Part shown: positions 10,812-21,842 of the stretch, in pieces
How the letters are laid out: every line of letters starts with the position of its first letter
Numbering within the stretch: position 1 is the stretch's first letter
Source of the DNA: Raphanus sativus
Lineage: Eukaryota > Streptophyta > Magnoliopsida > Brassicales > Brassicaceae
Assembly (NCBI RefSeq): GCF_000801105.2
Contig: NC_079516.1
Coordinates: 10,168,001 to 10,232,000 of the forward strand
Reading direction: 5' to 3'
DNA length: 64,000 nucleotides
The notes under the pieces: model-generated
The model's input: the letters and a program-made list of their open reading frames with translations, nothing else
What the model was told of the DNA's origin: nothing
Databases searched by the model: none
Made by a program: the position numbers and the translations under genes

Positions 10812-12102
10812 ATGATAAAGAGACGATTTTACAAGCTAGAGCATGGTGATAAAGACAGTGGATCCGACTCCTCTTGCTTCTCTTCTGATTCCGATCCCGA
10901 GTCTGAACAAGAAGAGTCAGAGCAATCCGAATCCGAAGACGCCGTTTCACAAGGTTCCGAAGACGACGACGATGACTCCGTCTCAGAGGGTGAAGAACAA
11001 GATGACTCCCCCCTAGGTTTGCTTCTTTTTTTTTCTTTTTCAAATCGAACAATTAGTGAGAATGTTTAGAGAAAGTTTGAAAGGTAAAGTGACAACCTTT
11101 TGGTTTTAAAATTACTGTTATTAGCTGCTGATGCTGAAGATGATGATGATGATGATGATGGTGGTGCCTATCGAGGGAGACATGAGAAGACATCGATGCA
11201 GTACGGTTTAGAAGAACCACCGGAAGAGGAGGAAGAGAACTATATTCTCGGTTGTATGATTAAATGCAAATCTGTTTACAAGTGCAGATATTGCCCAAAC
11301 ACCGTTTGTTTGAATGAGACAACTATGCAACAACATGTTTCATCCAAGGTAGTAAAATTACTTATATAGCTTTAGGAATGACTCTGAAGGATTAGATGAT
11401 AAGCATGAGGTTTGCTTTGTTTTAGTCTTGTAGTTATTCAAAAGGTTTTTTTTTTAATTTTGATTTGCCTCATTTCAGAAGCATGCTCGTGCTGAAAAAC
11501 TAATGAAGGAAGAGAAGCTTAGAACCAATGATGATGATGATGATGATGATGATGAAGTTGAGGATCAAGAGAAGCCATCTCAGGTTTTTTTTTTGTGCAT
11601 TTCACTATTTGAGAGTATGCCAACGAGTTCTTCTGATGAGTCCTAATCAAAATTACCGCCTTAAAATGTTAGGAGAAGCAGATAAAAGGGAACAGAAGAT
11701 CACAAAGAAAGGGTAAGAGATCTCAAAAAGAAGGAAAGCTCAGAACCGTTGATGATCCAGAAAAACCATCTCAGGTTTGGCTTTCTAACATTTAAGAATA
11801 TGCCAGAAAGCGCTTTGAGTTCTTGAAATGGGTCATTAACCAGATTCTTCTCATTAATGTAGGAGAAGCAGGTAAAGGGAAACAGAAAATCACGAAGACA
11901 AGGTATGAGTTCACAGAAACAGGAAAAGGTAAAGAGTAGCCGGTTCATTTACTGTATCTTTTTTGTGACCATGCTTAGTCTGTCAAAAGCCTTACCGGTT
12001 CATTTTTGTTATATGAACATCCAGGATTCGTCTATCACAGATGGGGGAAAAGCAGATGCGACCCCAAAATCTAGAAAGAAAATGCGTCAAACTAAGGATT
12101 GA
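10812..12102 (+). CDS. Acidic nuclear-type protein with a U1/matrin-like C2H2 zinc finger (At1g60640-like)
   Basis: Six exons fit with GT-AG junctions and an open frame: 10812-11016, 11125-11348, 11479-11583, 11673-11774, 11863-11928 and 12025-12102, giving 259 residues. The N-terminus (MIKRRFYKLEHGDKD) is followed by a long Ser/Glu/Asp-rich stretch. Exon 2 ends in a finger CRYC...H-x5-H (CRYCPNTVCLNETTMQQHV then KKH) spanning the exon 2/3 junction, of the U1-like type that binds RNA or structured nucleic acid. The C-terminus is very basic. Exons 4 and 5 start with near-identical peptides (EKQIKGNRRSQRKG and EKQVKGNRKSRRQG), so one exon was duplicated. Position and composition match Arabidopsis At1g60640, annotated there only as a stress-response-like protein; function unknown. 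Confidence 0.75.
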
Positions 12103-13275
12103 GACTAGTGTGTATCTCTCTCCAGCAATATGAAAGATTCATATTGTAGTAGGAGAATTGGTTGGCTATGAGTCAGTTTTTTATTTACCTGCAAGTTTTG
12201 TCTACAAAATATGTTTGCTTGTAACTGATAATATGGTTTTTGATTAATTGAGATTTGAGTTATATACAATTCTTGTATCTCTTTTTTTTTTTTTAAATGC
12301 AATTTGGTTCTTGTCTAGACTTGATTTTTATGTTCTTTTGAACCTCTCTTTCTCTTACAAGGTTAGGTCAGGTAGTCTAAACAAGTCCCAAGCAATCATG
12401 CAGCATCAAAATCTGCTTCATCTCGTGATTCCATGAACTTTTGACTGAAACCTTCCAATGCAGAACCAGCAATTGCTGCTTTTCAATGACAATGCTCTGT
12501 TGTTGTGGCATGAGAACCATTACATGGAATCTAACCCCATTTCTAAAGTTAGGAATAATGGAGGAGGAAACTACTGACGTACAATATATATATAGCCAAA
12601 GAATATGTAAATCCAAACATACATTTAACAGACTGGAGTTTGTAGCCATGTGATAGTTTAAACATATAATAACACACATGGAGGTTAGGAAACATAACTC
12701 AATAATTGCATGAAGCAAGAATACAAAAATCAGATTACTTAAACTGAACACACAGCACAACTCTATGTTTTTACTAGAATATTACCATTTTAGTTTATTT
12801 TCTTTTCCTCTGCTTTTACTCCAGACTTTGTGTCATTTTCTCTTCCCCTAGTCAGCAGTCAGCATTTTGTCTCCCAACTTGCCTGAATATGTAGAAAGTT
12901 CAAAGTTTAAAAACACTCGAGACCGATAAAAAGACAAGAAACTTTACTATTTTCTTCTATTATTTTATTCCTTGGTCTCCACTATAAACCATTCTTGAAT
13001 GATGTACATTTGTAAGTGCATGTAGATGTCATATATGCAGATCTCATAATAATAATAATAATATTCACGAACGGATTGTAAAAGAAAAGGCAGAGTGAAG
13101 AAAGAAGTGAGATTTGAATAACTTCTCTACTGCTACAAACAGCTCAAAGAAGCATTGGCTTCACGTGACAGCTTACCTGTTGTAATTGTCCGTGACCATC
13201 CAACAACTTGGATAATACATATGCCATTACTATTCCTGAGTTGCAAGCTTTCTTCGTATTCGGTTTGATTCGATC
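12103..13275. other. Intergenic; weak coding-like fragment at 12375-12520
   Basis: On the minus strand near 12500-12380 one frame reads KAAIAGSALEGFSQKFMES, which looks protein-like, but flanking stops and no recognisable family prevent a gene call. The rest is the LRR-RLK promoter region. An (aat)n run lies at about 13048-13064. Confidence 0.4.
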
Positions 13276-15316
13276 ATGGTCTCCTCTTCTTCTTCTTTTT
13301 GTTTTATGTTCTTTTTAGTTATTTTCTACTTGGTTTCACCGGTGAGGTCAAGCGACGTTGAAGCTCTAATGATTTTGAAATCATCCATTGATCCATCAAA
13401 CTCCATACCATGGCGAGGAACAGATCTCTGCAACTGGGAAGGTGTTAAAGAATGCATTAACGGAACAAGAGTCTCAAAGCTCGTTCTTGAGAACATAAAC
13501 CTCACTGGCTCACTCCACGAGAAGAGCTTGAACCAGTTAGACCAACTTAGAGTCCTCAGTTTCAAAGGAAACTCTCTCTCTGCCTCAGTCCCTAACCTCT
13601 CTGGTCTGGTAAACCTCAGATCTCTCTTCCTCAACGACAACAACTTCTCCGGAGAGTTCCCTGAATCTCTGACGTCTCTCCACCGACTCAAAACCATCGT
13701 CCTTGCCGGAAACAGGCTTTCCGGACAGATCCCTAGCTCGCTGCTCCATCTCTCACACCTCTACACGCTTCACCTCCAGGACAATCTCTTCTCAGGCTCT
13801 GTTCCTCCTCTCAACCAAACAACTCTGAGATTCCTTAACGTCTCTAATAACCAGCTCTCTGGCCCTATCCCACTGACACAAGCCCTGAAACAGTTCAATG
13901 AGTCTTGTTTTAAAGGAAACATAGCTCTATGCGGAGATCAGGTTCAAGACTCATGCAAGAATGTCACAGGTGGAGTCTCTTCCAAACCGTCGGCAATTCC
14001 AGCCATCCCTATAGCCAAAACAAAGACCAAAACAAAGCTCATTGGAATCACTGTCGGAAGCATCGGTGGCGGTATTGTAATACTTCTCCTGACGTTGCTT
14101 CTTCTACGAAGAACCAAATCCAAGAGAGAAGAGTGGAGAAACAAAGCAGCGGCAGAGTCAGAGAGAGCAACAGAAGGAGGCACCACCACTACTACCAGTG
14201 AAAGGAGAAACAAAAGGTTCTCATGGGAGGAGGGAGAAAGCGAAGAAGGATCATCGGTGGGGACTCTGGTTTTCTTGGGGAGAGGTGAGTCTGCTGACAT
14301 CACAGCGGTGAGATACACGATGGATGATTTACTCAAAGCTTCAGCTGAAACGTTGGGAAGAGGGACGTTAGGGAGCACTTACAAGGCGGTGATGGAGTCT
14401 GGTTTCATAGTCACTGTGAAGAGGCTAAAGGACGCAGGAGGGTTTACTCGAACGGAGGAGTTCAAGAGACACGTTGAGATCCTCGGCAGGCTCAAGCACC
14501 CTAACTTGGTGCCTCTCAGAGCCTACTTCCAAGCCAAAGAAGAATGCTTGCTCGTCTACGATTACTTCCCCAATGGAAGTCTCTTCTCTCTTATCCACGG
14601 TATGTTGTTTTCCACACACACACTTCATCTGTTCTGTTTCTCTCTCTCTCTCATTCATTTGTGTCTTGTCTGTAGGAAGTAGAGTTTCAGGGAGTGGGAA
14701 GCCTCTTCACTGGACATCATGTCTGAAAATAGCTGAAGATTTGGCGATGGGTCTTGTCTACATTCATCAGAATCCAAACTTAGCTCATGGCAACTTGAAA
14801 TCATCCAATGTTTTGTTAGGTCCTGACTTCGAGTCCTGCCTCACGGACTACGGTCTGAGAGATCTCCGTGATCCTCCAGACTCAGTTGAAGACACAACCG
14901 CAGCCTCTCTCTTCTACAAAGCTCCAGAGTGCAGAGACTCACGCAAGGCGTCAACGCAACCCTCTGACGTCTACAGCTTTGGGGTCCTCCTTGTAGAGCT
15001 TCTAACAGGTAAAACTTCGTTCCACGAACACGGGTCTGATATCTCCAGATGGGTGCGTGCGGTGAGAGAGGCAGAGACTGAATCAGGGGAAGAACTGAAT
15101 TCTTGTGAGGAGAAACTTGAAGCTCTTTTGAGGATTGCGACGACTTGTGTGGCTGTTCAGCCTGAAAAGCGGCCTGTGATGAGAGAGGTGTTGAAGATGG
15201 TGAAGGATGCAAGAGCGGAGGCAGCAGTGTTGTCGTCTTACAGCAGTGATCATTCACCAGGGAGATGGTCAGATACAGTTCAGAGTTTGCCAAGGGAGGA
15301 TCATATGAGCATATGA
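13276..15316 (+). CDS. LRR receptor-like kinase, subfamily III type, probable pseudokinase (At1g60630-like)
   Basis: Two exons, 13276-14599 and 14676-15316 (CACG|GTATG ... TGTAG|GAAGT), encode 654 residues. Order: signal peptide (about 1-25), LRRNT with [11 protein letters not shown], about five leucine-rich repeats (65-200), one transmembrane segment (about 254-279, [21 protein letters not shown]), a Ser/Glu-rich juxtamembrane region, and a kinase domain from about 345. The glycine loop [12 protein letters not shown] and the ATP-binding Lys382 (VTVKRL) are present. HRD is replaced by HGN ([13 protein letters not shown]) and DFG by DYG (LTDYGLRD), as in many LRR-III kinases thought to signal by scaffolding. 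The short intron inside the kinase domain is typical of the subfamily. The gene appears intact; its 3' end seeded the duplicated segments further right. Confidence 0.9.
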
Positions 15317-16144
15317 AGCAAGTTTTTTGTGCCTTCTCTCCATTGAAAGTAGCACTAGGGGTTCGGTTCATACTGCAAGGATTTGTTGACGCCATTTTGA
15401 TTAAAATCAGTGACTCGGAAGATGAAATGCCAAATCTGCTTCAGTCTTATTCCTGCTTACAAAAAACAGTTGGTGTCATACCAGAAGAAATGGAAGTATA
15501 TGTATATTGGATTTAAAATGCATGTATTACACTTTAAAGTGGAAACAGTGTAGCTTTATATGCTCAGAAGTTGCAACATTAGACTCTTCCAACATTGAAC
15601 CTTCAAAGCTCTAGATCCAGAAACGGAAAATAATACTAGAATGGAGCTTAGTGAACTGCAAAAATGTCCAAAAGGATCTATCTGCCAAAAGATTCTAAGA
15701 GTCACATTTTATAATACAAGTACAACCACTGTTAACTTTCTTTCCCACAAAAATATAACACTATAGTCAACCACAGTTTCATTTGCTTTCTTGTTAAATG
15801 CAAAAGAGATTAAAGCTGCGGTTCTATAAGGAAATCATCGTAGAGAGGTTCAGACAGCTCAAAACTGTAGTAACAAACATCCCTGCTTCCATGATTCATA
15901 AGCAATCCTTAAATTTTGACATTTACTTAACAAAACTAATCAATATTTCGAATTGAGATTTTGGTATGGGACTGAAGATAAATATGAAACATCACACCTT
16001 GAGAAGAAGAAGACACATGTAGAGATTGGAACGATGAACGGCTAAAATTGCGAGGAAAAACAATGAGATTTTTCTGTTTTAACAAAGTTATGGGTTAGAA
16101 TTGAAAAAAAAAAAAGAAAAGTGGGAGGCGGAAAAAAAAAGGAA
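15317..16144. repeat. First copy (A) of the triplicated LRR-RLK 3' flank / U3 segment
   Basis: Sequence 15470-16530 recurs in parts at 21336-21900 (copy B) and 23215-24160 (copy C). Examples: 'atcatcgtagagaggttcag' at 15836 and 21342; the 'actttaaagtggaaac' block at 15531 and 'actctaaagtggaaac' at 23300. No protein gene is present between the kinase stop and the U3 gene. Confidence 0.7.
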
Positions 16145-16360
16145 GCCTGTCAGACAACCGTGCGACCACTCCGGAAAGGTCAAGACCGAGCCGGATAGCG
16201 ATCCTCTACAGCGCGGAGAGTCCGAGGACAATCCTAGCCGTTAATCACACTCAGATCGCACGGGCATGATTCATCAACCAGGTTAAGGGGCCTGTCTCCT
16301 TAGAAATCAAGGATACAGAGGTACGAGCCTATAGAACAGATCCTGTTCAAGTAAGGTCGT
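16145..16360 (-). ncRNA. U3: U3 snoRNA, copy 1
   Basis: On the minus strand the RNA begins ACGACCTTACTTGAACAGGA and continues with TCTGTTCTATAGGCTCGTA, the conserved 5' domain of plant U3 that pairs with pre-rRNA. It contains a TGATGA box C-type motif (about 16268) and ends in GTCTGACA (box D), for 216 nt. U3 guides early cleavages of pre-rRNA in the SSU processome in the nucleolus. Upstream lie a TATA box and an upstream sequence element at the short Pol III spacing. Directly downstream on the minus strand is a run of nine T (16132-16140), a Pol III terminator, in agreement with plant U3 genes being Pol III transcribed. This copy differs from the other two at a few positions (for example CGCGGAGAG for TGCGGATAG). 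Confidence 0.92.
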
Positions 16361-16383
16361 GACCTCTGTCTTCTTCTCTTCGC

Positions 16384-16426
16384 TATATAAACAGAACGGC
16401 ACTTCTCTGTGTTTCCGATGTGGGCG
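16384..16426 (-). promoter_or_regulatory. U3 copy 1 promoter: TATA and USE
   Basis: On the minus strand the order is CGCCCACATCGG (16426-16415; plant snRNA upstream sequence element, consensus RTCCCACATCG with the first two bases deviating), 25 nt, TATATA (16389-16384), then the U3 start at 16360. The short USE-TATA distance is the Pol III class of plant snRNA promoters. Confidence 0.85.
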
Positions 16427-16429
16427 AAA

Positions 16430-17299
16430 ATATATAACTTCAAACGCCCAATACGCCGCCGTTTCAAAGCTCAACACACTAATGACTCTGATACGCGGTC
16501 GTTTAGTTATCTCATGAGTCATGTCTGATGAAGAAACTGTGAAAACAAAGGTTTATTTTCTTTTTAAAATCAGAATCTCATTTTGCGTAAAACCTTTTCG
16601 AATAGCGTTTTCTTGGAAGTCTCTTCGGTTGTGGTGTAAGGTCTCAGTGGCTCTACGAGATTCTGGGTTCGGAAGATCCAATTTCTTACTCAGGTAATGT
16701 TTTCAAATTTTTTGAATGTAACAGAGAATTTGCTGAAGCACTTGATATATTGTGAAATGTTGAGTAATGGACTTTTAGGATTGTGAAACTTTTGTTAAAT
16801 TGTTTTTATGGGTTTCTATTAGACTTTTATTTGTTTTGAATTGACGCAAAACAATGGGACTACCAGATTTATTTGAAGACTCCTAACATGTAGAAATCTA
16901 TGGGAGTAAGTGATGATTCTCCAGCTCCCACCAACCATGCTTGTTCTTTATTACTTCATCTGTCTCTGGATCATTACAGTAAATGGTATTTAGGAGACAA
17001 CTGCGAATCTGAATCATGATTCATTGATTTGTACATAGAAACACACAAAAACGACAAAACTTGACAGTGCGGTTTGTGAATGATTTGTGAATTGAGCAAA
17101 GACGTACATGTACGTAAAATCATTCACGACTTTAAAGCGCAGACTTTTATCTATTGTCTGTTTTGCATGTGTTCCCTATCCGATCTATCTGTCTTGTTTA
17201 TCTGAATAGTACCAGCACATTTACAAAGCAAAACAAAAAAACAAAACAATTCATATGCTATGGGTTTGGCTTTGAAGATACAATGATTGTCTCTCCGAC
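16430..17299. other. Intergenic, with a short hairpin
   Basis: 'gtgaatgattt' at about 17076 and 'aaatcattcac' at about 17118 form an 11 bp stem around the palindrome 'acgtacatgtacgt' (17101-17114). Otherwise no gene is supported. Confidence 0.45.
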
Positions 17300-17818
17300 T
17301 TATCGGAAAAGGCGGGGAACTGTCCTTTGAGGCACTTTACCTTGTAGCTTGAGCCTACGGTAGGACTCTCGGATATGGCAAGGCTTGATGTGTCCTGACT
17401 CGTTCCTTTTCACCATAATCAGTCGAGCTGTTTCCACCAGCTCACCAACAAACATTTTTGCTATACCACTAACAACGGAAAGCCTAGGGTCGTCGTTGTT
17501 CATATTCTTAATCCCTATGATTGTCTCTAATAATTTCTTCATGCTTGATTTGTGAAGAGTAGATCTCCTGAAACATTCATATCTGCTCATTTGTTCCTCT
17601 GTGAACTGCGATATAAGAGCATGCATCTTCACTACCTTCTTCTCACGATCATTAACTTCCGTATCCTCAGAGGTTTTAAGTTTCTTCACCTGCCGAGGAA
17701 GGCCAACATCGTCGTTACCATCTCCACTTCTGCCACCGTCACAAACAGGGGACTCTGGAGGAGATTCATCCTGCTCCTCTTCAATAGCCGTTTCAAAAGG
17801 ATTTTTGTAACGCTTCAT
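17300..17818 (-). CDS. TAF11-like TFIID subunit (TAFII28 histone-fold protein)
   Basis: An intact single-exon ORF of 172 residues. The N-terminal half is acidic and low in complexity. From about residue 70 it carries the TAFII28 histone fold: FTEEQMSRYECFRRS, then MKKLLETIIGI, SGIAKMFVGELVETARLIMVKR and the strongly conserved end HIRESYRRLKLQGKVPQRTVPRLFR. TAF11 pairs with TAF13 in TFIID and helps load TBP on promoters. Known Arabidopsis TAF11 is somewhat longer; the shorter acidic arm and lack of introns suggest the TAF11b type or a retrocopy. It sits between U3-bearing segments where the Arabidopsis order as I know it has no TAF gene, so it probably moved here. The start is the only in-frame Met upstream of the domain that follows an in-frame stop. 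Confidence 0.85.
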   Translation of the reverse strand: MKRYKNPFETAIEEEQDESPPESPVCDGGRSGDGNDDVGLPRQVKKLKTSEDTEVNDREKKVVKMHALISQFTEEQMSRYECFRRSTLHKSSMKKLLETIIGIKNMNNDDPRLSVVSGIAKMFVGELVETARLIMVKRNESGHIKPCHIRESYRRLKLQGKVPQRTVPRLFR

Positions 17819-17862
17819 TAAAAAAAATATTTATTCATTAATATATGGGACCCCTTTATACT

Positions 17863-17907
17863 CATGTTTGGCTTTGTAAAAGAAGTTGTCTTTCCGATGT
17901 GGGACAA
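17863..17907 (-). promoter_or_regulatory. snRNA-type USE plus TATA-like element upstream of the TAF11-like ORF
   Basis: GTCCCACATCGG at 17907-17896 (minus) matches the plant snRNA upstream element RTCCCACATCG exactly. About 25 nt downstream is GTATAAAG (about 17872-17865). This mimics the U3 promoters nearby, but a run of eight T follows within about 45 nt (17828-17821), so a Pol III transcript from here would end before the ORF. Function unproven. Confidence 0.45.
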
Positions 17908-18407
17908 CTTATATATTCTCATTTCTTGTTCACCAAACAATAGACTTCACTTCTCAAACTCATCATACAACTGAAACCCTAATGTTCAAAGCTATCGATC
18001 AAACTATCAGAAACAGAGCATCCTCTTATCGAACAAAGTACCTCTCTTTGGACTAAACTGCTCTAAGCCAAGAAGGTGCAGAGAGCTCTGCTCTGTTTCT
18101 ATATCCTTTTCTATAAGGCTGGCCTATCTTTTTAATTGCAACAACAATGTATTAATTTCTAAGATAAATTATACACAAAAGAAAAGAGAGATTCTCGCAG
18201 AGAAAACGTAAACGTGGGACAATGTGTGCTTCCCATAGACAAGATTAAGAGACTATACACAGAAACTAATCAGTCATCACCAGTTCTATAGAGTTTAAAA
18301 GATAAAAAAAAAACGAAGTAGAAACAGAATCTGAGGTAGGAATCTGCGTAAGAAATCTAGATGAGAAATACAGTTGGAATCTTCAAATTTCGAGAGTAAA
18401 GTTCCAC
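17908..18407. other. Intergenic, no gene seen
   Basis: Contains the far upstream region of the TAF11-like gene and the 3' flank of the NAC gene, including an inverted 'agagctctgctctg' phrase near 18082. Nothing could be assigned. Confidence 0.5.
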
Positions 18408-19547
18408 CTAGAAATATCGAACATGAAGCTCTAGTGGTAATGGGAAGAGAAGGCTAATCCTGCAAATCACTTTACCTTCTTGATCCTTCTTCTTAGCCAG
18501 CCTATACTCATCCATTACCCATGTCACCTTACACTCATTCACTTTATACTTCTTCTCATCTCCCCAAAATTTGTAAACCGGTTCTGCTTTCTCCTTCACA
18601 CAGAACTTGAACACCCTCTTGAAACCAAGAACCTTGTTTCTTTTCGAAATGATCACTCTGTCACTCCTCATGATCCTCCAGCAGCCCACATCGCATCCGT
18701 CTGTTCTACCAGATTTCTCTGTGCGGTTAACGAAGAAGTAAAGCCCCTCTTGCAGCTCGGCAGAGCTCTGATCAGCATCCACAATCATCCACGGCGCTAC
18801 ACCGTACACTTGTTCGCTTTGGAGAAAATGGCTAGGCCAGTCGTTTCCCTTATCCACACACATCTTCAGATAATACGAGACGATCTCATCCGTTGGTATA
18901 TTCGGTGCGCAGAGATCCCTCCTCGGCATGAAGTTCTCACGAGAAAAGGGTATAATCCATTTAGGCAGAAACGAGAGATGCTTGGCGAGCAAGGAACTAA
19001 CCTCAGCTTGTAGCAAAAGCCTAATTTTGCAAATCACTTGGTCATGCTTCCATTTATCGACGAGCTTGTACTCTTCCATCACCCAAACTCTCTCTTCCTC
19101 TTCTTGTTCAGATCGTTTCTTATCCTTTTCACAGAACTTGAGAATCTTCTTGAACCCTAGAATCCTCCCGGTCTCTTCGGTCTTGATAAGTTTATCACGG
19201 GCCATGATCCTCCAGCAACCAGAGTCACTTCCATCGGTCTTACCACAAGCCTCTGTTCGGCGTTTGACAAACAAGAAGTGGTTAGGGTTGTGAGTATTGA
19301 AGAGACTCCATGGATTCAGGTTGTACACGTTTGCCTCTTCGTCTCGGAGGAAGTGGCTAGGCCAGGATTTGCGGTTGTTAATCATCATCTTCAGATAGTA
19401 CGTGATTATGATCTCGTCTTCTTGAGAAAACACAGAGTAATCTTCCATGCCTTCTTGAGATATTATAGAGTGATCTTCCAGGTCTTCTTGAGATGTTATA
19501 GAGTGATCTTCCACGTCTTCTTGAGATGTTACAGAGTGATCTTCCAT
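18408..19547 (-). CDS. Protein with two NAC-type domains in tandem
   Basis: An intact single-exon ORF of 379 residues. It opens with four degenerate 11-residue repeats (EDHSVTSQEDV, EDHSITSQEDL, EDHSIISQEGM, EDYSVFSQEDE). Two copies of a divergent NAC domain follow: (1) DEIIITYYLKMM...WPSHFL...NHFLFVKRRTEACGKTDGSDSGCWRI...LGFKKILKFCEK...WVMEEYKL; (2) DEIVSYYLKMC...WPSHFL...EGLYFFVNRTEKSGRTDGCDVGCWRI...LGFKRVFKFCVK...WVMDEYRL. Each retains the order of NAC subdomains A, C and D, but the canonical LPPGFRFHP and WKATG signatures are replaced, as in the Arabidopsis At1g60300-60380 group of atypical NACs on the same chromosome. DNA binding and dimerisation inside one chain are possible. No activation domain is visible at the C-terminus. 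Confidence 0.8.
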   Translation of the reverse strand: MEDHSVTSQEDVEDHSITSQEDLEDHSIISQEGMEDYSVFSQEDEIIITYYLKMMINNRKSWPSHFLRDEEANVYNLNPWSLFNTHNPNHFLFVKRRTEACGKTDGSDSGCWRIMARDKLIKTEETGRILGFKKILKFCEKDKKRSEQEEEERVWVMEEYKLVDKWKHDQVICKIRLLLQAEVSSLLAKHLSFLPKWIIPFSRENFMPRRDLCAPNIPTDEIVSYYLKMCVDKGNDWPSHFLQSEQVYGVAPWMIVDADQSSAELQEGLYFFVNRTEKSGRTDGCDVGCWRIMRSDRVIISKRNKVLGFKRVFKFCVKEKAEPVYKFWGDEKKYKVNECKVTWVMDEYRLAKKKDQEGKVICRISLLFPLPLELHVRYF

Positions 19548-19997
19548 GTCTTCTTCTTAATAAAGTATGAAAACTGGATTGATGGGATGAGAAGAAGAAG
19601 ATTTGCAGTGATGAAATGACTATCAGAGATATTTAGAGAGAAGCAAAGAAGAAGAGTTTGTTCTTCTTGGGGGTCAAGCGAAGAAGAAGAAGATGAAGAC
19701 GCGGAAGAGATGTGATATTAGAGGGGCTTTATAAGTTAGTTGTTACCGTTTATGTCTTTCTTTTTGTTTATCTGAAACTTAATTTTTTATTCAAGAATAA
19801 ATGTCACTTCACTTAGTGTATGTCTAATACTGGCAAATTCTCGTACTTTTTCGTCAGTAACAAGTTAATGCAACATAATCTTTAAATCCAAAAAAAAAAA
19901 CACAATCCAATGTGATCAATCATGAGGCCATATTACATTTGTTTTGCAGAACGTGGGAATGATGATTGATTGATGATTTGTAGAGATAAGATAAACC
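19548..19997. other. Promoter/5' flank of the NAC gene
   Basis: Includes a GAA-rich leader (19585-19700) read as TTC on the minus strand. No separate gene is supported. Confidence 0.45.
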
Positions 19998-20172
19998 TAA
20001 TTTCAGTTTCAAAAATAAGCCTAATCTTGCAAATCACTTTTTTTTGTTGTATATCTAAGGTTTCATACTTTTTGTTTTTTTCCAGTCTCCTCTGATTTTA
20101 TCAGTTTTATCACGATTCATGATTCTGTAACCTGATTCACATCCATGGGTTTTACCATAAGTCTATTTTTTA
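19998..20172 (-). pseudogene. NAC-domain remnant (third copy)
   Basis: On the minus strand 20160-20096 reads YGKTHGCESGYRIMNRDKTD, clearly related to ACGKTDGSDSGCWRIMARDK of the neighbouring double-NAC gene. 20037-19999 reads VICKIRLIFETEI, matching its VICKIRLLLQAEV. The sequence between is shortened and out of frame, so this is the eroded remains of another tandem NAC copy. Confidence 0.7.
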
Positions 20173-20243
20173 CTAATACTAATTCATCTCTACATTACCC
20201 AACCAGATGTTTGTCTTGATTCATCGATCCTCTGAAGCAACAG

Positions 20244-21032
<789 letters not shown>

Positions 21033-21560
21033 GTGCCTTTGCCCAAAATTACAACATTATGGTCAATCAAAGCTTGAATCTTTCTCTTTCTACAAGAAAC
21101 CGAACGAAAACCAATGAGAGCCTTATCTGCAAACAAATCAACACGTCAAGGTCTGAGCCAGTCCGAACCAAACAGCTCTTAAAACTCCAAACACGTTCTT
21201 GTCTCAGCTTTAGAGCTACAGCTCAATTATTTGCAGGAACTTAATTAAGCACCAAACGGCCAAACTAGTACGCAGTGTGTCACTAACTAGCCTTCATTGG
21301 CCCATCTCTTAGACATGGATTTCACATCACAACACAAATCATCGTAGAGAGGTTCAGGCAGCTCAAAACTGTAGTAACAAACATCCGTGCTTCCATGATT
21401 CATAAGCAGTCCTTAAATTTCGACATCTACTTAACAAAACTAATCAATATTTCGAATTGAGATTGTGGCATGGGACTGAAGATAAATATGAAACATCACA
21501 CCTTGAAAATAGAATTTGGAACGGTGAACGGCTTAAAAGTGGGAGGCGGAAAAAAGAGAA
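21033..21560. repeat. Copy B of the LRR-RLK 3' flank segment
   Basis: 21336-21510 matches 15828-16010 closely, with a deletion of the GA-rich stretch before U3. No protein gene is supported. Confidence 0.7.
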
Positions 21561-21776
21561 GCCTGTCAGACAACCGTGCGACCACTCCGGAGAGGTCAAG
21601 ACCAAGCCGGATAGCGATCCTCTACAGTGCGGATAGTCCGAGGACAATCGTGGCCGTTAATCACACTCAGATCGCACGGGCATGAATCATCAACCAGGTA
21701 AAGGGGCCTGTCTCCTTAGAAATCAAGGATACAGAGGTACGAGCCTATAGAACAGATCCTGTTCAAGTAAGGTCGT
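21561..21776 (-). ncRNA. U3: U3 snoRNA, copy 2
   Basis: Same 216 nt as copy 1, with the same 5' domain (ACGACCTTACTTGAACAGGA), a canonical TGATGATTC box C at about 21690-21682 and a GTCTGACA box D at the 3' end. TATATA lies at 21805-21800 and the USE at 21842-21831 reads GTCCCATATCGG, one base off the consensus, so this copy has the best promoter of the three. A T6 run follows the 3' end on the minus strand. It should be functional. Confidence 0.92.
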
Positions 21777-21799
21777 GACCACTTCCTTCTTCTCTTCGC

Positions 21800-21842
21800 T
21801 ATATAAACAGAACGACTTCTTTCTGTGTTTCCGATATGGGAC
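21800..21842 (-). promoter_or_regulatory. U3 copy 2 promoter: TATA and USE
   Basis: USE GTCCCATATCGG (21842-21831) and TATATA (21805-21800) at the Pol III-class distance, with the start at 21776. Confidence 0.85.

Noticed and set aside
16910..17000. Box C/D snoRNA near U3 copy 1 (tgatga at about 16912)
   Set aside because: No box D at a suitable distance and no terminal stem.
17101..17114. Palindrome acgtacatgtacgt as a microRNA hairpin
   Set aside because: Arms are only about 11 bp with a long unpaired loop; too short for a plant pre-miRNA.
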